From an uncultured Lachnospiraceae bacterium (GTDB lineage: Bacteria; Bacillota; Clostridia; Lachnospirales; Lachnospiraceae), in assembly GCA_945836355.1 (NCBI GenBank), contig CAMALD010000019.1:1-11378 (forward strand): a stretch of DNA of 11,378 bases, in the 5' to 3' direction. Positions within the stretch are counted from its first letter, which is position 1, and every line of letters begins with the position of its first letter. This document shows positions 1 through 7,408 of this stretch, piece after piece. The notes below the pieces were generated by a model. It saw only the letters and a program-made list of their open reading frames with translations. It was not told where the DNA came from and ran no database searches. The position numbers and the translations under genes were made by a program.

Positions 1-25
1 GGCGTATGCTTCCTACTATTTATGA
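1..25 (+). CDS. possible 3' end of an upstream gene (partial)
   Basis: The frame starting at base 2 reads A-Y-A-S-Y-Y-L and stops at TGA 23-25. The stop is followed directly by the ribosome binding site of the beta-galactosidase gene, a layout typical of adjacent genes in an operon. Seven codons are too few to identify a family or to exclude chance, so this is only a hint that the beta-galactosidase gene is not first in its transcript. Confidence 0.3.
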
Positions 26-27
26 CA

Positions 28-41
28 GAAGGTGGAAGGGG
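28..41 (+). promoter_or_regulatory. ribosome binding site that decides the beta-galactosidase start
   Basis: A purine-rich run with GAAGGTGG (28-35) and GGAAGGGG (34-41) lies 5-11 bases before ATG 47. An in-frame GTG at 32 would add five residues, but it sits inside this run and has no ribosome binding site of its own. ATG 47 is therefore preferred. Confidence 0.7.
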
Positions 42-46
42 TTTTC

Positions 47-3000
47 ATGAAAAAAGCAAAGGAATTTAATTACAAATGGCTTTCACAGCCGGAGATTTTT
101 GCGGTTAACCGCAGGGCGGCGCATTCGGATCACGCTTTTTTTGCGGGCAGAAAGGAGGCGGCAGCAGGGGCTTCGTCTCTGGTGCTGTCCCTAAACGGCA
201 TGTGGAAATTTGCATATGCACACCGTGAACAGGACCGTATCAAGGGCTTTGAGGCGGCAGATTTTGACTGCACGGGCTGGGCGGACATCCCGGTGCCGTC
301 CCATATGGAGATGAATGGATACAGTGTGGCACAGTATGCGAATGTGCAGTATCCGTGGGACGGACATGAAAAGCTGGAGTATGGCGAGGTGCCGCAGTAT
401 GATAATCCGGTCGGAAGCTATGTGAGATATTTTACCCTGCCTGCGGGCTTTGCAAAGAAGCGGGTGATGATTTCATTCCAGGGAGTGCAGGCGGCGTTTG
501 CGGTGTGGCTGAACGGTGTGTTTATCGGCTATGGCGAGGATTCGTTTACGCCTTCGGAATTTGAGCTGACGGAGGCATTAAAGAGCGGGGAAAACAAGCT
601 GGCGGTGCTGGTGTACAAGTATTCGTCCGCTTCCTGGCTGGAGGATCAGGATTACTGGCGTCTGTCCGGCATTTTCCGAGAGGTATTTGTGTATGCGTGC
701 CCGCAGGTACATCTGGTAGACCTGTGTGTTCGCACTCTGCCGACGCCGGATTACAAGGAATGGCAGCTTACCCTGAACCTGGAGTTTATGAATGGTGCAG
801 CCGCGGGCAGGGCGCCAAAGGAGTTTGCGCTGACCATCGCGCTGTATGATGCGGACGGGGAGTGTTTGGGAATCATCGCAGAAGGCAGGCAGGCAACGCA
901 CGCGGATAAGCGGGAGGATGGAGAGCCGGTGGCGAAGGTTGAGCTTGCGAAAGCCTTCGCAGGAGATGACTTACAGCTCTGGAGTGCCGAAAAGCCGTAT
1001 CTTTATACATTGGAGCTGACCGTAAGAGACAGTGCGGGTAAGGTGTGTGAGGTAGTCACGGAGAAGATTGGTTTCCGGCATTTTGAGCTGAAGGATGGTT
1101 TGATGCAGATTAACGGCAGGCGCATTGTGTTTTTTGGCACAAACCGCCACGAGTTCAGCTCGCTTCACGGGCGCGCGGTAACCTATGAGGAGATGCTGAC
1201 CGATGTCATCACAATGAAGCGGAACAATATCAATGCGGTGCGCACGTCCCATTATCCGAACCAGACAGCGTTTTACCGTCTTTGCGATGAATACGGCCTG
1301 TATCTGATTGATGAGGCGAATCTTGAGACGCATTCGACCTGGCAGCACTGGGATAAGGCAATCGAGGAGGCTCTGCCGGGTGATAGGGAGGAGTGGCTGC
1401 CGGCAGTGTTGGACCGCGCAAAGTCGATGCTGATGCGTGACCGTAACCATGCAAGCGTGCTAATCTGGTCCTGCGGCAATGAGTCGTTTGGCGGTAAGGA
1501 TATCTATGAGATGTCGGAGTATTTCCGTCATACCGATCCGACCAGACTGGTGCATTACGAGGGAATTGTACATGACCGCCGTTACAATGCGACAAGTGAC
1601 ATAGAAAGCTGGATGTATCCTTCGGCACAGTTTATTGAGGAGCATATATTGAAGGATGAGCCAAACAAGCCGATGCTCTGCTGTGAGTATTCGCACGCGA
1701 TGGGCAATTCGAGCGGGGCAATGGAGAAGTATATCGCCCTATCGGAACGCCAGCCGCGCTATCAGGGAGGCTTTATCTGGGATTATATCGACCAGGCGAT
1801 TCTGGCGAAGGACCGTTACGGTAAGGAATACTACGCATATGGCGGAGACCTGGGTGACCGCCCGTGTGATTACAACTTCTGCACCGACGGTATTGTATAT
1901 TCTGACCGTACCGAGTCCCCGAAGATGCAGACGGTGAAGTACAATTACCAGAGCATTGTCATCAAGGTGACGGATGGCGCGGCAACCATCCGGAATAAGG
2001 CGCTTTTCACAAACACCTCGGAGTATGAGGCGAGAGTCAGCGTGAAGCGCAATGGCGTGCCGATGGAGCAGGTCAGCTTTGAGACTGCGGTAGCGCCGCT
2101 GACGGAGGAAGTGGTCGAGCTGCCGGTAAAGGCGCAGAAGGTCCCGGGCGAGTATGCGGTGGTGGTTTCCTTCCATTTAAAAGAAGATACCATGTGGGCA
2201 CCGGCCGGACATGAGGTGGCGTTCGGGGAATATGTTTATAAGGTGGAAGAACAGCAGAGGGCGGCTGCAGGAAATATGATTATCACTGCCGGCACGAACA
2301 ATTTCGGTGTGCGCGGCGAGCACTTTGAGGTGCTGTTTGATTACGGCGGACGCGGCATCACGTCATACCGGTATGACGGGCGGGAGTTTATTGACAGTCA
2401 GGTGCGTCCGAATTTCTGGAGAGCACCGGTGGATAATGACCGCGGAAACGGCATGCCTGCGCGCGCAGGACAGTGGAAGCTGGCAAGCCGGTATTCGAGA
2501 ATTGTACACTGCGATAACCTGAGCACGAAAAAGTCGGTGAAGCTGACCTATGAGTACCAGATGCCGACTACACCGGCGGTGAAGATGACACTGACCTATA
2601 CAGTTACTGCGGACGGTACAGTGACGATGGAGCTGGATTATCCTCATGTGGACGGAATGCCGGAATTGCCGGAATTTGGAATAATGATGAAGATACCGGC
2701 AGAGTATGACCGGCTGACCTGGTATGGCTATGGCCCTGCAGAGACCTATGCGGACCGCACACTCGGAGCGAAGCTCGGCATTTATGCCAATAGGGTGGCG
2801 GATAATATGGCCGGCTATGTGAAGCCGCAGGAGTGCGGAAACCACACCGGTGTGCGCTATGCAACGCTGACCGACGCACATGGGGTGGGACTGAAGTTTA
2901 CGGCACCTGTTCCGATGGAATTTTCGGCGCTGCCGTATACGCCGTTTGAGCTTGAGAATGCGGAGCATACCTACGAGCTGCCGCCGGTACATCATACTGT

Positions 3001-3130
3001 TGTGCGCGCAATAGCGCGGCAGATGGGAGTCGGCGGCGACGACAGCTGGGGCGCATGGCCGCACGAAGAGTACCGCATCAAGAATGAGGATATGCATTTT
3101 ACCTTTTCCTTCTGCGGATACCGCAAATAA
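47..3130 (+). CDS. lacZ: beta-galactosidase, GH2 family, LacZ type
   Basis: Predicted to hydrolyse terminal beta-D-galactosides such as lactose or short galacto-oligosaccharides in the cytoplasm; there is no signal peptide. At 1027 residues it is nearly the length of E. coli LacZ (1024). Visible domains in order: sugar-binding jelly roll (about 45-215, with the DYWRLSGIFREV block), immunoglobulin-like domain (about 217-340), TIM barrel (about 342-630), a further beta-sandwich and the C-terminal Bgal_small domain (about 750-1025). The acid/base is E479 in CGNES and the nucleophile is E547 in CEYSHAMGNS. The NRHE, SHYPN and LETHS blocks of the sugar and metal sites are present, and W1001 in DDSWGAW matches the E. 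coli substrate-site Trp999. The sodium-site motif FCMNG of E. coli reads FCTDG here. The gene is complete, with no frameshift. It converges on the AraC regulator, so it is not in the ABC operon. Substrate range beyond beta-galactosides cannot be read from sequence. Confidence 0.95.
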   Translation: MKKAKEFNYKWLSQPEIFAVNRRAAHSDHAFFAGRKEAAAGASSLVLSLNGMWKFAYAHREQDRIKGFEAADFDCTGWADIPVPSHMEMNGYSVAQYANVQYPWDGHEKLEYGEVPQYDNPVGSYVRYFTLPAGFAKKRVMISFQGVQAAFAVWLNGVFIGYGEDSFTPSEFELTEALKSGENKLAVLVYKYSSASWLEDQDYWRLSGIFREVFVYACPQVHLVDLCVRTLPTPDYKEWQLTLNLEFMNGAAAGRAPKEFALTIALYDADGECLGIIAEGRQATHADKREDGEPVAKVELAKAFAGDDLQLWSAEKPYLYTLELTVRDSAGKVCEVVTEKIGFRHFELKDGLMQINGRRIVFFGTNRHEFSSLHGRAVTYEEMLTDVITMKRNNINAVRTSHYPNQTAFYRLCDEYGLYLIDEANLETHSTWQHWDKAIEEALPGDREEWLPAVLDRAKSMLMRDRNHASVLIWSCGNESFGGKDIYEMSEYFRHTDPTRLVHYEGIVHDRRYNATSDIESWMYPSAQFIEEHILKDEPNKPMLCCEYSHAMGNSSGAMEKYIALSERQPRYQGGFIWDYIDQAILAKDRYGKEYYAYGGDLGDRPCDYNFCTDGIVYSDRTESPKMQTVKYNYQSIVIKVTDGAATIRNKALFTNTSEYEARVSVKRNGVPMEQVSFETAVAPLTEEVVELPVKAQKVPGEYAVVVSFHLKEDTMWAPAGHEVAFGEYVYKVEEQQRAAAGNMIITAGTNNFGVRGEHFEVLFDYGGRGITSYRYDGREFIDSQVRPNFWRAPVDNDRGNGMPARAGQWKLASRYSRIVHCDNLSTKKSVKLTYEYQMPTTPAVKMTLTYTVTADGTVTMELDYPHVDGMPELPEFGIMMKIPAEYDRLTWYGYGPAETYADRTLGAKLGIYANRVADNMAGYVKPQECGNHTGVRYATLTDAHGVGLKFTAPVPMEFSALPYTPFELENAEHTYELPPVHHTVVRAIARQMGVGGDDSWGAWPHEEYRIKNEDMHFTFSFCGYRK

Positions 3131-3160
3131 AAGAAATGCCCCAAAAGCAAAAAATGAGAA

Positions 3161-3180
3161 AGCCGGATGAAATCCCGGCT
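3161..3180 (-). terminator. hairpin downstream of the AraC gene, minus-strand terminator
   Basis: A 6-bp G/C-rich stem, AGCCGG (3161-3166) with CCGGCT (3175-3180), has an 8-base loop. Read on the minus strand it is followed by a T-rich run (complement of 3141-3160), as expected for an intrinsic terminator of the AraC gene. On the plus strand no T run follows, so it would not end the lacZ transcript. Confidence 0.5.
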
Positions 3181-3187
3181 GAATATA

Positions 3188-3226
3188 AAAAAAGAGAACC
3201 GGTCGGGAGGATCAGTTCTCTTTTTT
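3188..3226. terminator. bidirectional intrinsic terminator between the converging lacZ and AraC genes
   Basis: A perfect 12-bp stem joins the A-rich arm 3188-3199 (ending GAGAAC) to 3215-3226 (starting GTTCTC, ending in six T). After one C/A mismatch, four more pairs (3201-3204 with 3210-3213, one of them G-T) close a GGGAG loop. The U tract lies in the stem arm on both strands, so it can act in either direction. The AraC stop codon (3212-3214 complement) lies inside the hairpin. Confidence 0.8.
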
Positions 3227-4162
3227 GTGATTGGAAAAATTGGTCTGGCTGTTTTTGTTGCGATATTCGCTGGGCGTGCAGTTTTTCTTTTGCTTGAACA
3301 CGCGATTAAAGGTCGAAATGCTCGGAAAACCGGACTGAAGTGCTACCTCGGTGATGGAGAGGTTCGGCTCGATCAGCAGTGCCTCGGCCACCTTGATACG
3401 CCGGTAGGTCAGATAATCGTAGAAGGTAAAATTGGTGTACAGCTTAAACAATCTGGAAAAGTGGTATTTGCTGAAGCCGCTTTCCTCGGCGATGGTCTCC
3501 AGAGTCAGATCGTCCATATAATGCTCATCGATGTAATCCATAAGCTTGTTGAAGCGCTGTACATATTCCTTCTGTTTGTTGATTTTGACATTGGAAAACT
3601 GGTTAAAGGTATTTAAGTGGTTGTAGCCGAATTTGGTAAACATCTGAAGCAGCAGCGAATAGATGGTCAGCTCGGCGTATTCGTTCTTATTGAAATACTC
3701 ATTGCGCATCTGCACCAGATACTGATAAACATCCTCGTGAATATAAGGATATGCCTCTTTATTGACATAAATCGGCTGTGCCAGCAGGGACTGGATGCCT
3801 GCAAAGCCATGCATTTTTGAAAAATGACTGATGTCAAACAGGAAGATGAAGCGCTTGCCGGTCGGGGGGGCACAAAGACTGTGCAGCTCGCCCGGGGGGA
3901 TGATAAGTATTTCACCCGGACAGATGTGATAGCGCGCGCTGCTCACGGTGACATCGTAATAATTATCCACCGGCATGATGATTTCAAGCGCTCCGTGCCA
4001 GTGGGTGTCATAGCTGAGATTCTGCTCGTTGTACCAGATGCGGATGGTCGAGCTGCGGTTGTATTCCACAACTTCCTTTGTATTTTCAATGAAGCGACGC
4101 CCGGTAAAGTCATTGTTTACGGAGTAGAAATCCAGATAGTTTCCGTTTACCTCTTTAGCCAT
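3212..4162 (-). CDS. AraC-family transcriptional regulator with cupin sensor domain
   Basis: A 316-residue one-component regulator. The N-terminal cupin domain (about 40-130) shows the metal/sugar pocket pattern: H54, H56 and E60 in THWHGALEI, then PGEILIIPPGELH at 82-94. The C-terminal AraC DNA-binding domain (about 208-305) has two helix-turn-helix units, near 219-240 (LTLETIAEESGFSKYHFSRL) and 268-290 (LSITEVALQSGFPSISTFNR). The ending NRVFKQKKNCTPSEYR is the usual family signature. The start is ATG 4160-4162, with AGAAAGG (complement of 4173-4179) ten bases ahead. It is divergent from the ABC operon, whose promoter has a good -10 but no -35; this fits a sugar-responsive activator of that operon, although the ligand is unknown. 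Control of lacZ is possible but not shown. Two short G runs (3864-3870, 3894-3899) lie in the coding region and the frame stays intact. Confidence 0.93.
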   Translation of the reverse strand: MAKEVNGNYLDFYSVNNDFTGRRFIENTKEVVEYNRSSTIRIWYNEQNLSYDTHWHGALEIIMPVDNYYDVTVSSARYHICPGEILIIPPGELHSLCAPPTGKRFIFLFDISHFSKMHGFAGIQSLLAQPIYVNKEAYPYIHEDVYQYLVQMRNEYFNKNEYAELTIYSLLLQMFTKFGYNHLNTFNQFSNVKINKQKEYVQRFNKLMDYIDEHYMDDLTLETIAEESGFSKYHFSRLFKLYTNFTFYDYLTYRRIKVAEALLIEPNLSITEVALQSGFPSISTFNRVFKQKKNCTPSEYRNKNSQTNFSNHKKEN

Positions 4163-4261
4163 AATGTCTATACCTTTCTGATTGGTTCGATGGAAAGTAT
4201 TATCATTTCTTGCTAAAATAAATGATTATTAAAAAAAGTAACAAAAAAATAGCGCAAAAAA

Positions 4262-4275
4262 GTGAATAAATTCAC
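4262..4275. promoter_or_regulatory. perfect palindrome, candidate operator
   Basis: GTGAAT-AA-ATTCAC is a perfect inverted repeat with 6-base arms and a 2-base centre. It lies about 100 bases before the AraC start codon and about 150 before the operon's -10 box. The dyad suits a dimeric regulator. AraC proteins more often bind direct repeats, so the binder could be another protein. Confidence 0.4.
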
Positions 4276-4339
4276 AAATGTACAGTTTAAATTATTGTTC
4301 ATATTGTATCACTAAACAGCGGAAAAGTAAATAATGCAC

Positions 4340-4359
4340 AAAAAATAAATTTATTTTTT
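4340..4359. repeat. 20-base perfect palindrome made only of A and T
   Basis: The arms AAAAAATAAA (4340-4349) and TTTATTTTTT (4350-4359) are exact reverse complements with no spacer. Possible roles are a bent-DNA or UP-like element about 70 bases before the -10 box, or a binding site. Without G/C pairs or a loop it is a poor terminator. Confidence 0.5.
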
Positions 4360-4427
4360 CGGTTTCATTAAGCAAAACGTGAAGAAAAAAGAGCAACATA
4401 TGATAAGCAATAATTGAGAATCGGGGA

Positions 4428-4433
4428 TATAAT
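4428..4433 (+). promoter_or_regulatory. -10 box of the ABC operon promoter
   Basis: A consensus TATAAT lies about 43 bases before the start codon of the solute-binding protein gene. Around 17 bases upstream the bases read AAGCAA, far from TTGACA, and no extended TG is present. A good -10 without a -35 is typical of promoters that need an activator, which fits the divergent AraC gene. Transcription would begin near 4440. Confidence 0.5.
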
Positions 4434-4475
4434 GTTAGTACAAAGTACAGAATTAGGGGAAATGAGGCGTTCAAT

Positions 4476-7394
4476 ATGAAAAACTCTATTAGAAAAATCA
4501 TTGTATTTTTAGGTGTCATCCTTGCAATCGTGGTTGTGTGCATATTGCTCAACCTGCGGTCCACCCCGGACTTTCATGAAAAGTATGAAGGCTGTGATTT
4601 AACCGTTGATTCGGATGCGACCAAGAGAGAGGGGACCTATACGGAGTATCTGCGGGTACATGACAGTGCCACTCCGCAGAAGACCGTTACGGTGGATATT
4701 CTTTCCTATGTAGAAGGAGAGGATGTCAGCGTCAATAACGATTATGCTGACGGACAGAATTCTCTCTATACCGGGGACAAGTCGACAGTCACTTGGGAAG
4801 TTGAAGTGGAGGACGCCGGTTTCTATAATTTATACATGGAATACATGACTGTGAAGTCGAAGGGTGTCATGATTGAGAGAGCACTCTACATCAATGGTGA
4901 GCTTCCGTTCACAGATGCTTCCGATATTACTTTCACAAGAATCTGGAAGAATGCGGCGGAGCCGAAGAAGGATAACCGCGGTAATGAGATTCGCCCGACT
5001 CAGGTCGAGGAACATCAGTGGCAGGGTGCATACTTCAAAGATAAGATGGGATATGTAGCCGAGCCATTCCGCTTTTATTTTGAAAAAGGCAAGAATACAA
5101 TCACTCTGGAGTGTGTCAATGAGCCGGTTATCATCAGAAGCCTGCAGCTGACCCCGGTACAGAAGACAGTTGATTATTCTACATATGCCGCAGCGCAGAA
5201 TGGTGCTCATGCTACCGGCGAGGGTCTTACATTGGTTGACAGAATTGAGGGCGAGTCCTCGACCTACCGTTCAGAGTCTTCCCTGTATGCAAAATACGAC
5301 CGCGCATCTGCAACCACATCCCCGTACAGTATCACCAACACAGTATTGAACTACATCGGTGGAGATTCCTGGAGAGCAGCGGGGCAGTGGATTGACTGGG
5401 ATATCACGGTTCCGGAGGATGGTTACTATCGCATCTGCGTTAAGGGCAGACAGAATTATGCGAGAGGCGCCGTGTCCTGTAGAACACTTCTGATTGATGG
5501 TGAGATACCGTTTGAGGAAGTGAAAGAGATTGCATTTGATTACAGCAATGAGTGGAACAGCCTTATTCTCGGAGATAAAGAAGGTAACCCGTATCTCTTC
5601 TATTTGACGAAGGGTACACATACGATACGCCTTGAGGCTACACTGGGTGGTCTGGGCGAGATTTTGGAGCAGCTTGAGGATTCTACGTTCCGTCTGAACC
5701 AGATTTACCGTACGATTCTTGTATATACCGGTCCATCCCCGGATCAGTACCGCGACTATCATATTGAGCAGGTATATCCGGAGATTATGGAAGCAATTGA
5801 TCTGGAGGCGAAGCGCCTGTACAAGATTGTCGATGACATGGTGGCATATTCCGGACAGAAGGCGGATAATATTGCTACCGCGCAGACACTGGCACAGCAG
5901 CTGGAGCGTTTCTATGACAAGCCTGAAAAAATTACCATTGAGTTTGGTACATTCAAGGAGAATATCTCGGCGCTCGGTTCTGCAATTTTGAGTTTGAGCG
6001 AGATTAAGCTGGATATCGATTATATTGTGGTTCTGGGTGAGAATGCAGAGTTCAAGCCTGACCGCGAAGGAGCGTTAAAGAAGTTTGCACATGAGGTCAG
6101 ATCCTTCTTCTCCTCCTTCTTCGTAGACTACGATTCTGTCGGCGATGTATATGACGACGATGAGAGAATCGTAACAGTATGGGTTGCCACCGGTCGTGAC
6201 CAGGGTACCATCTTAAAGACTATGATTGATGATACCTTTACACCGGAGTCGGGCATCCGCATTAATGTGGAAATTGTAAATGCAGCAGCACTTTTGAGCG
6301 CGGTTGTCGCAGGAAACGGACCTGACGTCGTATTGTCCGTGGGTGCTGACCAGCCGGTAAACTTCGCACTTCGTAATGCGGCGGAGGATTTATCACAGTT
6401 CTCTGATTACAAAGAGGTGCTTGAGTGGTTCTATCCGAGTACATACAGACAGTATTGTCTGGATGAACATGTATACGCGCTTCCGGAGACAATGTCCTAC
6501 AACGTAATGTTCTACCGCAAGGATGTATTGGAGGAGCTGGAGCTTGATGTTCCGCAGACCTGGCAGGATTTGATAGAGATGCTGCCGACGATTCAGGGTA
6601 ACAACCTGACGGTAGGTATTCCTTCCGCGGCAGGCGCGAGCGGAACCACCGCAGTTGACCTTTCCATGTACTTTACGCTGCTTTACCAGAACGGCGGCGA
6701 GCTTTACAATGACGCAGGCACGGCAACCATCATTGACGATGAGGCGGGTGTTGAGGCGTTCAAGCAGTACACGAAATACTTTACGGATTATGGTATTCCG
6801 ACAGCTTACGATTTTGTAACACGTTTCCGTTCCGGTGAAATGCCGATTGGTATCGTAAACTTCTCAACATATAATACCCTGGTCGTATCCGCTCCGGAAA
6901 TCGCGGGTCTCTGGGATTTCACTCTGGTACCGGGTACAGAGAGAGTTGATGAAAACGGAAACACCTATATTGACCGTTCCACTTTCATCTCCGGTTCGGC
7001 AACGATGATGCTTAAGATTAAAGAGGAGAAGGTCAGAAACGAAGCGTGGGAGTTCATGAAGTGGTGGGTAAGCGAAGATACGCAGGTGCGTTTTGGACGT
7101 GAGCTCGAAGCATTGCTTGGTTCTTCCGCAAGATACGCAACCGCAAACCGCGGGGCATTTACACAGCTCGCATGGAGTGCAGACGATATTGCCATTCTGG
7201 AAGAACAGCTTGGATATACGATTGGTATCCGCGAGGTACCGGGTGGTTACTACACCGGACGTCATATTTCCAACGCGTTCCGAAAGATTATTAACGAAAG
7301 TGCAGATCCACGAGAGACAATCATAGAATATTCTATCAAGATCGACGAAGAACTTACAAAGAAGCGCAAAGAATTTGGGCTTCCGGTAGAATAG
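4476..7394 (+). CDS. large membrane-anchored sugar ABC transporter solute-binding protein with two carbohydrate-binding-like modules
   Basis: Predicted extracellular capture protein of a carbohydrate ABC importer. At 972 residues it is about twice the usual length. In order: a short basic start and hydrophobic segment (about 7-28); a first beta-sandwich module (about 70-228); a second (about 252-415, starting RIEGES, with QWIDWDITVPEDGYY from 304); a helical linker region (about 425-555); and a family-1-type solute-binding domain (about 560-970) with GNGPDVV (613-619), ALPETMSYNVMFYRKD and FMKWWVSEDTQVRFG. The two modules resemble CBM6/CBM35-like folds and share the core LYINGELPF (137-145) and LLIDGEIPF (338-346). 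The only Cys in the hydrophobic segment (VVVC) is not a proper lipobox, so an uncleaved anchor is more likely than a lipoprotein. It is the first gene of the operon: the start is ATG 4476 with GAGG at 4464-4467, and the next gene follows after 14 bases. The substrate is unknown, but an oligosaccharide is likely. Confidence 0.9.
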   Translation: MKNSIRKIIVFLGVILAIVVVCILLNLRSTPDFHEKYEGCDLTVDSDATKREGTYTEYLRVHDSATPQKTVTVDILSYVEGEDVSVNNDYADGQNSLYTGDKSTVTWEVEVEDAGFYNLYMEYMTVKSKGVMIERALYINGELPFTDASDITFTRIWKNAAEPKKDNRGNEIRPTQVEEHQWQGAYFKDKMGYVAEPFRFYFEKGKNTITLECVNEPVIIRSLQLTPVQKTVDYSTYAAAQNGAHATGEGLTLVDRIEGESSTYRSESSLYAKYDRASATTSPYSITNTVLNYIGGDSWRAAGQWIDWDITVPEDGYYRICVKGRQNYARGAVSCRTLLIDGEIPFEEVKEIAFDYSNEWNSLILGDKEGNPYLFYLTKGTHTIRLEATLGGLGEILEQLEDSTFRLNQIYRTILVYTGPSPDQYRDYHIEQVYPEIMEAIDLEAKRLYKIVDDMVAYSGQKADNIATAQTLAQQLERFYDKPEKITIEFGTFKENISALGSAILSLSEIKLDIDYIVVLGENAEFKPDREGALKKFAHEVRSFFSSFFVDYDSVGDVYDDDERIVTVWVATGRDQGTILKTMIDDTFTPESGIRINVEIVNAAALLSAVVAGNGPDVVLSVGADQPVNFALRNAAEDLSQFSDYKEVLEWFYPSTYRQYCLDEHVYALPETMSYNVMFYRKDVLEELELDVPQTWQDLIEMLPTIQGNNLTVGIPSAAGASGTTAVDLSMYFTLLYQNGGELYNDAGTATIIDDEAGVEAFKQYTKYFTDYGIPTAYDFVTRFRSGEMPIGIVNFSTYNTLVVSAPEIAGLWDFTLVPGTERVDENGNTYIDRSTFISGSATMMLKIKEEKVRNEAWEFMKWWVSEDTQVRFGRELEALLGSSARYATANRGAFTQLAWSADDIAILEEQLGYTIGIREVPGGYYTGRHISNAFRKIINESADPRETIIEYSIKIDEELTKKRKEFGLPVE

Positions 7395-7408
7395 GAGGAG
7401 AGGGTCAG

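Larger units (their letters stand above)
4163..4475. promoter_or_regulatory. divergent AT-rich control region between the AraC gene and the ABC operon
   Basis: No gene is seen in these 313 bases. They must hold the promoters of both flanking genes. Rightward, TATAAT lies at 4428-4433. Leftward, only weak candidates are seen: GATAAT (complement 4199-4204), or TTGTTA (complement 4239-4244) with TATTTT (complement 4215-4220) at 18-base spacing. The region also holds a 14-base palindrome (4262-4275), a 20-base A/T-only palindrome (4340-4359) and repeated AAAAGT-type motifs (4234, 4258, 4323). Long A runs suggest bent DNA or UP-element-like contacts. No riboswitch fold or tRNA was recognised. Confidence 0.75.

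Noticed and set aside
32..46. GTG start five codons upstream for the beta-galactosidase
   Set aside because: The GTG lies within the ribosome binding site used by ATG 47 and has none of its own.
2363..3097. 244-codon open frame on the minus strand inside lacZ
   Set aside because: It lies fully antisense to a clearly coding GH2 gene. The translation is rich in Arg, His and Cys with no recognisable domain, as expected of an antisense shadow.
3167..4216. Chain of three plus-strand open frames (149, 67 and 130 codons) opposite the AraC gene
   Set aside because: They mirror a conserved AraC gene with a cupin and two helix-turn-helix units. Their products match no family I recognise, and their starts lack convincing ribosome binding sites.
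4370..4390. Possible catabolite-control (cre) site near AAGCAAAACGTGAAG
   Set aside because: It lacks the conserved TG...CG...CA spacing of cre sites on either strand.
4292..4564. 90-codon minus-strand frame spanning the divergent region and the start of the binding protein gene
   Set aside because: It arises from AT-rich spacer and the reverse of a signal-anchor region; the hydrophobic look comes from A/T codons. It would also block the operon promoter region.
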